Both the position numbers and the translations under genes were made by a program. Shown piece by piece: positions 23,006-30,173 of a stretch of 36,368 bases of DNA. The notes below the pieces were generated by a model. It was given only the letters and a program-made list of their open reading frames with translations. It ran no database searches and was not told the origin of the DNA. The stretch is taken from contig JAAYRZ010000001.1 of the NCBI GenBank assembly GCA_012518515.1, positions 1 to 36,368 on the forward strand. The letters run 5' to 3'. How positions within the stretch are numbered: position 1 is the stretch's first letter; each line of letters opens with the position of its first letter. This DNA is from Alcaligenaceae bacterium (GTDB taxonomy: Bacteria; Pseudomonadota; Gammaproteobacteria; Burkholderiales; Burkholderiaceae_B).

Positions 23006-25048
23006 TTGGCAGGTTTACAAATAGCTTTAGTTGACTCAGCTAATATGTCATTGGCTAGGAGCCAAGAAGTCATTGCTGAGCTTAGTGAGGAGCAATACGT
23101 TGCGGCCTCAAGCATGGTATTGTCTACTTTGGTATTGGCAGGGGCAGGTACGGGTAAAACTCGAACCTTGATTGGTCGATTGGCCTATTTATATCAGACA
23201 GGATGTTTTCAGCAGAGCAGTGTGTTGATGTTAGCCTTTGCCAGAAAGGCGGCAGCAGAGATGCGTGAACGGATTGATCACTTGCTGCCGATGCTATGTG
23301 AGGATGTGCAGGTGAGTACCTTTCACAGTCTGGGTTTGTATATTGTGTCGGAGGTCCAAGGGCGCACACCCAAATTATCTGAATTAAGCGAGACAGTAGC
23401 TTTAGAAAAATTCATCCGGCAATGTTTTTTTCAACTATGTGCAAAGGAACCCAGTTATTTAGCAGCCTATTTTAAATGGCTTAGTTTTTCATCCATTGCT
23501 CGTAGTGCCGAGCCATATTTACGTAGTCTAAATGATGAGTATGTAAGTAATCAAGCTGAATTGATTTGTGCTAACTTACTCTATCAGTTAGATATCGATT
23601 ATTTTTATCAGCCGCATTATGCATATCAGCATCAATGGCATCGTTATAAATCTTATCGTCCTGGGTTTTATCTGCCATCAGAGGATATCTATCTGGAGGT
23701 TTATGAGGTAGCAGAAGATGCGTTGTCTGCTCAACAACAGGAGGAGAGATGCAGGTATTTATCCATACACGAACAGTATCAGACGACATGCCTTGAATTG
23801 TTTATGACGAGTACAGCTGAGGTCTTTTATGAGGACAGCCTTGACTTGTTTCGGTCGGTACAGAGACGTTTTAGAGCGACTGAGCGCAAGTGCAGACCTT
23901 ATCGCACACTTAGGCTGGGACGTTCAGCACATCATTATGAGTATTTAATTGAGAAGCTTTGCGAGTGGCTACCGTTGTTTAAGTACGAGGAGTATTGGCC
24001 TGATTTGAACCCACTGCTGGAGGAGGATGGTCAGCTTTTAAATGACTTATTAGAGCCACTTTGGTTGAGCTATCAACGTCACTTGGCTGCAACCGGCAGT
24101 ATTGATTTTGAGAAAATGATTGCTTTAGCTACACAATACGTTCATTCAGGTGAGTATCAGGTACCTTGGGCTGAAATTATGATTGATGAGTTTCAGGATA
24201 TTTCATCGCATCGTGCGGCTTTAATACAGGCGATACGAAAACAACAACCCAGTATTAGACTTTTTTGTGTGGGTGATGATTGGCAAGCAATTTATCGATT
24301 TGCGGGTTCTGATCTTCGTTTTACCACAGAGTTTGAGACTTTTTTTGGTAAGGTCCACCGTTATGCTCTTAGTCAAACTTTTAGGTTTGGTGAGGTACTA
24401 AGTCGGGAGTCTAGTCGTTTTGTATTACAAAATACGCAGCAATCTCGTAAGCATTTACAAGGATATCAGGGGCATAAGTATCCACTTATTTTATGTCCTC
24501 AAGAGCAAATGATTGATGCTGATTGGGTTTCTTCTGTTTTAGAGCTCATTCAGCAGGATGTTGAAAAGTTTTCTGAAGGAGGTGGGCGGGAGCGAGTGAC
24601 AGTATTAATCCTGTCTCGTTTTCATCATTTTTTACCGACTCCGGGAGCGATGCGTGTGTGGATAGATCGTTTTCCAATGATGGAGTTACAGCAAGGAACA
24701 GTACACGGTGTTAAGGGTAATGAGGCAGACTATGTACTGCTGTTAGAGATGAATAGAGGGGAGTTCGGGTTTCCATCTGAGAAAAAGAGTGATCAGTTAG
24801 TTGAAAGCTTTTTACCAGCAGCAGAGGCTTTTGATTTTGCAGAAGAAAGGCGTTTGTTCTATGTGGCTTTAACACGTGCAAGGCGACAAGTGTATTTAGC
24901 ATACTCCTCAATTAATGCTTCTGCTTTTATAGAAGAATTAGCCAAAGATTATTCAGTTCTGTATTTTAATGACATTATAAAGACAATTAATGAGTCTAAG
25001 CCAAAAAGAATGCGATGGCGAGGTCTAAAGTTTTTAAAACTTAGGTAA
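23006..25048 (+). CDS. helD: DNA helicase IV-like UvrD-family helicase
   Basis: Superfamily 1A 3'-5' DNA helicase, 680 residues. Motifs in order: Walker A GAGTGKT (46-52), Ia LMLAFARKAAAEMRERI, TFHSLG, II IMIDEFQDIS, III VGDDWQAIYRFAGSD, IV LSQTFRFGE, V GTVHGVKGNEADYV, VI EERRLFYVALTRARR. The LAFxRKAAxEM and DEFQDIS forms match E. coli HelD from memory. Unlike E. coli HelD, the long N-terminal domain before Walker A is missing, while a region of about 100 residues (around 190-300) resembles the nuclease-like insert of other HelD-type helicases. The start is probably TTG at 23006 (GTAGGTAGAG just before); ATG at 23045 is an alternative. djlA follows after 53 bases. Confidence 0.87.
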   Translation: MAGLQIALVDSANMSLARSQEVIAELSEEQYVAASSMVLSTLVLAGAGTGKTRTLIGRLAYLYQTGCFQQSSVLMLAFARKAAAEMRERIDHLLPMLCEDVQVSTFHSLGLYIVSEVQGRTPKLSELSETVALEKFIRQCFFQLCAKEPSYLAAYFKWLSFSSIARSAEPYLRSLNDEYVSNQAELICANLLYQLDIDYFYQPHYAYQHQWHRYKSYRPGFYLPSEDIYLEVYEVAEDALSAQQQEERCRYLSIHEQYQTTCLELFMTSTAEVFYEDSLDLFRSVQRRFRATERKCRPYRTLRLGRSAHHYEYLIEKLCEWLPLFKYEEYWPDLNPLLEEDGQLLNDLLEPLWLSYQRHLAATGSIDFEKMIALATQYVHSGEYQVPWAEIMIDEFQDISSHRAALIQAIRKQQPSIRLFCVGDDWQAIYRFAGSDLRFTTEFETFFGKVHRYALSQTFRFGEVLSRESSRFVLQNTQQSRKHLQGYQGHKYPLILCPQEQMIDADWVSSVLELIQQDVEKFSEGGGRERVTVLILSRFHHFLPTPGAMRVWIDRFPMMELQQGTVHGVKGNEADYVLLLEMNRGEFGFPSEKKSDQLVESFLPAAEAFDFAEERRLFYVALTRARRQVYLAYSSINASAFIEELAKDYSVLYFNDIIKTINESKPKRMRWRGLKFLKLR

Positions 25049-25101
25049 AATATAAAGCACTTTGCTCTTGGTTTTTTCTGTTACGGGGTTGCTGGCCGCA
25101 T

Positions 25102-26082
25102 ATGCGCTTTATTGTTTATTTTTTAGTTTTTTTGTATTTTGCAGAAATCTACGATAGTTTTTTTATCGGTTTAATAGCCGCTATCGTTACTTCTTATCTA
25201 TGGCGCTATATTAAGCATCGCAATCGTCAGAGGTCATCTACTGGTGCTAGGCCATGGGGAGAAAGCCAGTGGGGTAGAGGAGGGCACAAAAGTGCTTCTG
25301 CTTATGATTTTGGCAAGGGACACATTCGTTCAGCAATTTTCCCCAATGAAGTCTTTACGCCCATTACATTTTATGTGGCTTGTCTCTTTTTGTGTCTGGG
25401 ACGTATCGCTAAGGCTAAGGGTGTTGTTAGAGAAAAGGATATTGACTTGGCTAATGGCGTGATGGATAGACTTCGTTTGCCTGAGGCATTACGAGTTGAG
25501 GCAAGAAAGCGATTCAATCAGGGTAAAGAGGCTAATTTCTCCATTCCGGTATTAGTATCAGAGCTCAAAAAGCAGTTTATTGCTTTTCCAAATTTTCAAC
25601 GAATGTTCTTTGATATCTGTCTGGGAGCAGCTATTTTAGATGGTCGAATTATTCTTTCTGAAAAAGCGATTCTTCGTGATTTGTTTCCTTTAACAGGTGC
25701 ACAGTCTCAATTATTTGAGCAATTTGTTTCTCAGTTTGAACAGGGATTAAATTCTGGTTCAGGGCAGCGGTCTCGGGGAGCTGGCTACGGAGGTCGAGGT
25801 GCTCAGGGACAATCTTATGGTGATGCAGATTCTGGGGGACAAGGATGGAATAGAGGCAGCTCATCAAAACTAGCTGAATCATTAGCCACCCTAGGTGTGA
25901 CAGAAGATGTTAAGCAGGACGAGTTGAAGCGTGTTTATCGTCGCCTGATCAATCAATACCATCCGGATAAATTGGCGGGACAGAATTTGCCAGAAGGTTT
26001 AATTGAAATGGGCAAAGAAAAAACTCAACAAATTATCACGGCTTATAACTATATTAATGAGTATAAGGGCTGGTCTCGTTAA
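25102..26082 (+). CDS. djlA: DjlA-like membrane-anchored J-domain co-chaperone
   Basis: 326 residues in the DjlA order. An N-terminal hydrophobic anchor (about 1-37) is followed by a basic linker and a TerB-like helical domain (about 85-215: FYVACLFLCLGRIAKAKGVV and LGAAILDGRIILSEKAIL). A Gly/Ser/Gln-rich flexible linker (about 215-255) leads to a C-terminal J domain. The HPD tripeptide needed to stimulate DnaK is present in YHPDKLAGQNLP. The protein should be inner-membrane bound with the J domain in the cytosol. In E. coli DjlA is linked to DnaK and to envelope stress signalling; here no rcs genes are visible. The ribosome site is poor. It is the second gene after the helicase. Confidence 0.9.
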   Translation: MRFIVYFLVFLYFAEIYDSFFIGLIAAIVTSYLWRYIKHRNRQRSSTGARPWGESQWGRGGHKSASAYDFGKGHIRSAIFPNEVFTPITFYVACLFLCLGRIAKAKGVVREKDIDLANGVMDRLRLPEALRVEARKRFNQGKEANFSIPVLVSELKKQFIAFPNFQRMFFDICLGAAILDGRIILSEKAILRDLFPLTGAQSQLFEQFVSQFEQGLNSGSGQRSRGAGYGGRGAQGQSYGDADSGGQGWNRGSSSKLAESLATLGVTEDVKQDELKRVYRRLINQYHPDKLAGQNLPEGLIEMGKEKTQQIITAYNYINEYKGWSR

Positions 26083-26104
26083 ATGATTTGACTGTTAGAA
26101 GTAG

Positions 26105-26129
26105 TGCATGGGGCTTATTGACCCATGCA
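26105..26129. terminator. Hairpin between djlA and the convergent gene
   Basis: TGCATGGG (26105-26112) and CCCATGCA (26122-26129) form a perfect 8-base stem with a 9-base loop in the gap between convergent genes. No T-run follows, so it is a terminator candidate by position only. Confidence 0.4.
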
Positions 26130-26168
26130 GCAGCTAAATATAGAACGAATTAAACGATCAAGGCAATA

Positions 26169-26516
26169 TCAGTTATTGTTATAAGCGAGGGCACTTAGCG
26201 CTTCTTCGATCACAGTGCTCGATTCACAAAAGAAGATTAAGCTGTCTCCCTCAGATGCATTGTCCAAGATAGTCACAATCTCATCATTAATATCTGTACT
26301 TTGTGTGAGCTCACTGACATGAACTGAGCCGCTCTCGAAGCGTTCTTCAGGTAGTATCTGTGGAATCAGTTCGTAGTCTGTGTCTGCATTAATGAAGGCT
26401 AAAAAGACTTGGGTCCCTTCAACATGGCAGAGTAGCTCTAAACCAATTTCTTCAATCTGGGCGCCATTGCTATAGTTGATGTGGCGATGAAAAGTGCTTG
26501 TTAAATAATCTTGCAT
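26169..26516 (-). CDS. Hypothetical acidic cytoplasmic protein
   Basis: 115 residues, no signal peptide or membrane segment, strongly acidic. The pattern alternates hydrophobic strands (ELLCHVEGTQVFLAFINAD, GDSLIFFCES) with acidic loops and ends in a helix (VIEEALSALAYNNN), suggesting a small alpha/beta fold. It starts 9 bases after the stop of a tiny lipoprotein gene on the same strand, so the two are likely co-transcribed. I do not recognise a family and infer no function. Confidence 0.65.
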   Translation of the reverse strand: MQDYLTSTFHRHINYSNGAQIEEIGLELLCHVEGTQVFLAFINADTDYELIPQILPEERFESGSVHVSELTQSTDINDEIVTILDNASEGDSLIFFCESSTVIEEALSALAYNNN

Positions 26517-26525
26517 AAAATATAA

Positions 26526-26669
26526 CTACTCAACCATAAGGTTAGTAGGGGGAGGTAAATTCTCAGGGGTTGGTGCTGCAGGGCCTTGATATTCATCAGG
26601 ATGCTGAGCACATGCCGCTATAAATGCGGTAGCTGCTAAAATAAAGAGAAGTTTTTTAATTTTACTCAT
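26526..26669 (-). CDS. Tiny lipoprotein (47 residues)
   Basis: A short gene with good signals: GGAG 8 bases before ATG, a basic N-terminus (MSKIKKLLF), a hydrophobic core and lipobox FIAAC with Cys at residue 20. The mature peptide is only 28 residues, CAQHPDEYQGPAAPTP then a Pro-rich end, with no secondary structure expected. Length and layout resemble small Pro-rich lipoproteins common in Gammaproteobacteria and Betaproteobacteria (the LptM/YifL type is similar in size), but the LptM motif CGLKGPLY is absent. It lies directly upstream of the 115-residue acidic protein. Confidence 0.7.
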   Translation of the reverse strand: MSKIKKLLFILAATAFIAACAQHPDEYQGPAAPTPENLPPPTNLMVE

Positions 26670-26742
26670 GGGCTGTGCTCCAAAAACTGCCTGATTAAGA
26701 TCTTAATTATTATTGTAGTGTATATTTTTATTTATTTCATTG

Positions 26743-27822
26743 ATGAGCTCGACTAAGACAATCCCTAAAATTATCCATATCGATATGGATGCATTTTATG
26801 TATCGGTTGAGTTACGGGATAGGCCTGATCTAAAGGGGCTCCCTGTTGTTGTGGCTTGGGAAGGCGCTCGTTCAGTAGTTTGCGCTGCCTCTTATGAGGT
26901 CAGGGAGTATGGAGTGCATTCAGCTATGTCTGTCGCTAGGGCAAAGCAGTTATGTCCTGGTGCTATTTATTTAGCTCCTGATTTTGCTAAGTATCGGGCC
27001 GTATCTGCACAAGTACATCAAATTTTTAAAAAATATACAGACTTAATCGAGCCTTTATCACTGGATGAGGCTTATCTGGATGTGACTAACAACAAACTGG
27101 GGATTCCAATTGCTACTGAAGTTGCGCAGTTAATTCGTCAAGAAATTGTTGAAACGACTGGTTTGACTGCATCCGCAGGCGTAGCTCCCAATAAATTTTT
27201 AGCTAAAATTGCATCGGATTGGAATAAGCCTGACGGAATTAAGGTGGTTTCTCCTCAGAAGATGATGGAGTTTTTGATGCCATTAGCAGTGCAAAAAATA
27301 CCCGGAGTCGGGCGAGTCACTTTGGCTAAAATGCATCGGCTTAAGATATTCACTGTTGAGGATCTATCCAAATTTAGTTTGGGTGAATTAGCTCATCATT
27401 TTGGTAGTTATGGCTATCGACTCTATCAGCTCTCAAAAGGGATTGATAGACGGCCGGTTAAAGCGAATCGAGAACCCAAACAAATTTCCGCAGAAAATAC
27501 CTTTATGCGTGATCTAACCATAGAAGAAATTGCTGATACTCTGCCGCCCTTAGCTGAAAAAGTAGCAGGGGCAGCTCAGCGTAAGGGGCAGTTTGGTTAT
27601 TGTGTAACTTTACGTTTGAAAACTGCTGATTTTAGAGTGATGACTCGTTCAATTACCTTGTCGCATGTGCTGCATGAAGCTGAAGAGATATTGCAACAGG
27701 CTTATTATTTATTGGAGCAACTAAGCCCAGAAGAAAAGTCACAGCTTTATCGCTTGTCAGGAATTGGAATTAGTCAATTCCTGAGTAAAGAAGCTGTGGA
27801 CTCTCAGCTGAGTTTATTTTAG
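26743..27822 (+). CDS. dinB: DNA polymerase IV (Y family, DinB)
   Basis: Error-prone translesion polymerase, about 359 residues (E. coli DinB 351). Catalytic carboxylates are visible in IIHIDMDAFYVSVELRD and in LSLDEAYLDVT. SAGVAPNKFLAKIASDWNKPDG is the palm signature, and PGVGRVTLAKM is the helix-hairpin-helix of the thumb. The little-finger domain occupies the C-terminal third. The last residues SQLSLF form a beta-clamp binding motif of the QLxLF type. Start: ATG at 26743, with TTG immediately before; no clear Shine-Dalgarno, so expression may be low. I see no LexA box in the spacer. Convergent with the YqeY gene, 16 bases away. Confidence 0.96.
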   Translation: MSSTKTIPKIIHIDMDAFYVSVELRDRPDLKGLPVVVAWEGARSVVCAASYEVREYGVHSAMSVARAKQLCPGAIYLAPDFAKYRAVSAQVHQIFKKYTDLIEPLSLDEAYLDVTNNKLGIPIATEVAQLIRQEIVETTGLTASAGVAPNKFLAKIASDWNKPDGIKVVSPQKMMEFLMPLAVQKIPGVGRVTLAKMHRLKIFTVEDLSKFSLGELAHHFGSYGYRLYQLSKGIDRRPVKANREPKQISAENTFMRDLTIEEIADTLPPLAEKVAGAAQRKGQFGYCVTLRLKTADFRVMTRSITLSHVLHEAEEILQQAYYLLEQLSPEEKSQLYRLSGIGISQFLSKEAVDSQLSLF

Positions 27823-27838
27823 AGCTTGCCTGTCCTGA

Positions 27839-28297
27839 TTAAGGATTGAGCTTTTCTCGTAAAACCTTGGAAACCATACTCATATCCGCTCGTCCGGCTA
27901 ATTTGGGTTTAATCATACCCATCGCCTTGCCCATGGCAGCGCCCCCGCTAATACCATCCGCGCTTAACTGAGCTAGGACTTCTTCAATCAAGGTGGTGAT
28001 TTCCTCGGCGCTAGCTTGTTCGGGCATAAACTCACTTAATACATCAATTTCTGCTTGTTCAGCGGCAGCAGTTTCAGTACGACCTGCTTGTTCATAAGCC
28101 TGGATTGATTCACGGCGTTGTTTGATTTGCTTATCGATAATGCTAATAATGTCATCGTCTCCAAGCTCAATGCGTTCATCAACCTCACGCTGCTTAATGG
28201 CAGCTTGTAATAAACGTAAGGTGCTTAAGCGAGCAGAGTCGCGAGCTCTCATGGCATCTTTGGTGGCATTATTAATTTTATCTTTTAGGCTAGACAT
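27839..28297 (-). CDS. yqeY: GatB/YqeY domain protein
   Basis: 152 residues, the usual size for YqeY proteins, which resemble the C-terminal tail domain of the GatB amidotransferase subunit. The N-terminal helical part includes MRARDSARLSTLRLLQAAIKQREVDER, followed by IKQRRESIQAYEQAGR, ELEVLSEFMP-like (DVLSEFMPEQAS) and the C-terminal GRADMSMVSKVLREKL; all are family-typical. The domain binds tRNA in GatB, but the role of free-standing YqeY is not established. In many betaproteobacteria it sits next to rpsU and dnaG; neither is present here. Confidence 0.92.
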   Translation of the reverse strand: MSSLKDKINNATKDAMRARDSARLSTLRLLQAAIKQREVDERIELGDDDIISIIDKQIKQRRESIQAYEQAGRTETAAAEQAEIDVLSEFMPEQASAEEITTLIEEVLAQLSADGISGGAAMGKAMGMIKPKLAGRADMSMVSKVLREKLNP

Positions 28298-28395
28298 GAT
28301 TTATCCTATAATTACGTTGAAATTTAGCTTAATGTCATTATTATATATCTGTTACTCTAAAATAAAATAATCACTAAGGGATTGAATTTAAGCTA

Positions 28396-29058
28396 ATGGC
28401 AAAATTTGTTATCAATAAAAAATACTTACCTAAAGAGCGGGCAGGAGCTGGCCAGCTTTTTATTATCTTGTCACGTACAGCCAAAGCAGAAGATATTGAA
28501 GCGGCAGATGAGGTATTAAAAGTTCTGTCAGCACGTTTTCCTTTTGCTACGCTGATTAATAGTAGCTTGCTTGATGCCTCTCCTTTAGAAGGACAATCCG
28601 AGACTGAGCAACAAAGTTGGTTAGACTCTATACAGCCAGTTTGGCTTAACTTTATACGTCAACAACAAAGTGAATTTCAGGTTGCGGATGCAGCTACGGC
28701 CTTAGTTGGAGTTGGTGAACTAGGCGCACTAGTGCTTGAGTTGGCTAAGCAGCAAGCGCCTGTAGCTGGGCGTCTTATCGCTTTTGGTAGTCGTTTTGTC
28801 AATTTACCTGAAGTGCCCGTTTCTTTAGATCAGACCTTACATCTTTTTCATGCGGCTAGTGATGCTGAAGTAGATGCTAAGCATAGTCATATTGCGCAGA
28901 TGGCTATTGATAACCTAGAGGGAGATTGTACGATCGATTTGGTTCAAGGGATCGATGACTCTCTAGACCCTGCCTTGATTACACAAATGCGTGTTCGTTT
29001 GGAAACTTGTATTCCTTTACGTATTTTAAGGGAAGTCCAGGAAGCGGCAGGGAAGTAG
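28396..29058 (+). CDS. YpfH-like alpha/beta-hydrolase homologue lacking catalytic residues
   Basis: 220 residues. From memory it aligns with the YpfH esterase of E. coli over most of its length: ATALVGVGELGALVLE against ATALIGFSQGAIMALE, RLIAFGSRFVNLPE against RVIAFNGRYASLPE, TLHLFHAASDAEVD against TIHLIHGGEDPVID, and the RLETCIPLRILREV end. The nucleophile elbow GFSQG has become GVGELG, so the Ser is replaced by Gly107. The catalytic His position is Asp188 (GIDDSLD for LGHAID). The N-terminal HGxG oxyanion region is also absent. The fold is likely kept and the reading frame is intact, so this is a conserved pseudoenzyme rather than a decayed gene. Divergent from yqeY. Confidence 0.75.
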   Translation: MAKFVINKKYLPKERAGAGQLFIILSRTAKAEDIEAADEVLKVLSARFPFATLINSSLLDASPLEGQSETEQQSWLDSIQPVWLNFIRQQQSEFQVADAATALVGVGELGALVLELAKQQAPVAGRLIAFGSRFVNLPEVPVSLDQTLHLFHAASDAEVDAKHSHIAQMAIDNLEGDCTIDLVQGIDDSLDPALITQMRVRLETCIPLRILREVQEAAGK

Positions 29059-29093
29059 CTGGATTAATTTAAGTGGCAGCTTATAACAAGGGC

Positions 29094-30107
29094 TTAACTT
29101 GTTGCTGCCTCAGCCTCTATCTCTTCGGCACTCAGTGGGCGTTTGCCTAATCGGGTAGCAATCATGGCACATACCATCAGTTGTAGTTGATGAAATATCA
29201 TCAAGGGCAGGATAATTGCTCCTATTGGCATGCCAGCGAAAATAATTTGTGCCATGGGTAGACCACTTGCCAAGCTCTTTTTTGAACCACAAAAAACGAT
29301 GGTGATGCGATCTGCTAAATTAAAACCTAAGGATTTAGCGATAAGGTGGCTTAATCCTAAACTAAGTGCGAGGATGATAGCGCTGGCAAAAAATACCGCA
29401 ATCAATGATGAAAGCGGTGTTTCATGCCATAAACCCTCATTTACTGCATGTGAAAAAGCCGCATAAACCACCAATAAAATAGAACCTTGATCTACTATTT
29501 TTACGAGTAGCTTATTTTTCAATAAAAACTGCCCTAAGAGAGGCCTTAAAAAGTGACCAATCGCAAAGGGTACAAAGAGCTGAAAAATAATCTTCACAAC
29601 GGACATCAGATTGATGCTAGGTATCTGTTCGCTAAAATCAGTTAAGATAAGTGCTACTAATAGCGGAGTTACAAAAATACCAACGATGCTGGACGCTGAT
29701 GCATTACATATAGCTGCTGCTAGATTACCCCTAGCCATGGAAGTAAAAGCAATCGCCGATTGTACGGTTCCTGGGAGCATGCAGAGGTATAGAAAGCCTA
29801 GGTACAATGTCGGGGTCATTAAGGGTTCAAGCACTGGTCGTAACAAAATGCCGATCAGAGGAAAGACCACAAAAGTGATGCAGAAAATGACAATATGGAT
29901 ACGCCAATGCATAATGCCTTGGTAAATCGCTTGTCTGGAGAGTCTTGCTCCATGTAAAAAAAACAAAAGACCGATCGCGATTTTGCTAGCCCAGTCAATC
30001 GCTACTTCACCTTGCCCCTTAGCGGGTAGGAGAGTAGCGATAATGACTACAAGGGTTAGTAGAGTCGTAAATTGATCAGGAATTAATCGTTTGTAATCAA
30101 AGCGCAT
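29094..30107 (-). CDS. YfeH-like bile acid:sodium symporter family protein
   Basis: Membrane protein of 337 residues with about nine to ten hydrophobic segments, in the SBF-like (PF13593) branch of the bile acid:Na+ symporter superfamily. FFLHGARLSRQAIYQG, LCMLPGTVQSAIAFTSMARGNLAAAICNASASSIVG (first unwound helix) and FCGSKKSLASGLPMAQIIF (second) are the crossing-helix motifs of the fold. E. coli YfeH is the closest named relative from memory; its substrate is unknown. It is the last gene of a minus-strand run and begins 66 bases after phoH. The C-terminal tail is short and acidic. Confidence 0.88.
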   Translation of the reverse strand: MRFDYKRLIPDQFTTLLTLVVIIATLLPAKGQGEVAIDWASKIAIGLLFFLHGARLSRQAIYQGIMHWRIHIVIFCITFVVFPLIGILLRPVLEPLMTPTLYLGFLYLCMLPGTVQSAIAFTSMARGNLAAAICNASASSIVGIFVTPLLVALILTDFSEQIPSINLMSVVKIIFQLFVPFAIGHFLRPLLGQFLLKNKLLVKIVDQGSILLVVYAAFSHAVNEGLWHETPLSSLIAVFFASAIILALSLGLSHLIAKSLGFNLADRITIVFCGSKKSLASGLPMAQIIFAGMPIGAIILPLMIFHQLQLMVCAMIATRLGKRPLSAEEIEAEAATS

Positions 30108-30155
30108 TGTTCGTTTGTTATTAATTAATTGCTTTTTTAAAAGAGCGTTGAAGTT

Positions 30156-30169
30156 TAATCTATAGATTA
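30156..30169. repeat. Perfect 14-base palindrome between phoH and yfeH-like gene
   Basis: TAATCTATAGATTA is a perfect palindrome 5 bases beyond the phoH stop. It could be a small operator for the downstream gene or chance in AT-rich DNA. Confidence 0.35.
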
Positions 30170-30173
30170 GCCC

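Noticed and set aside
26670..26742. LexA/SOS box upstream of dinB
   Set aside because: No CTGT-N8-ACAG-like dyad could be found in the spacer, so SOS control is not supported by the sequence.
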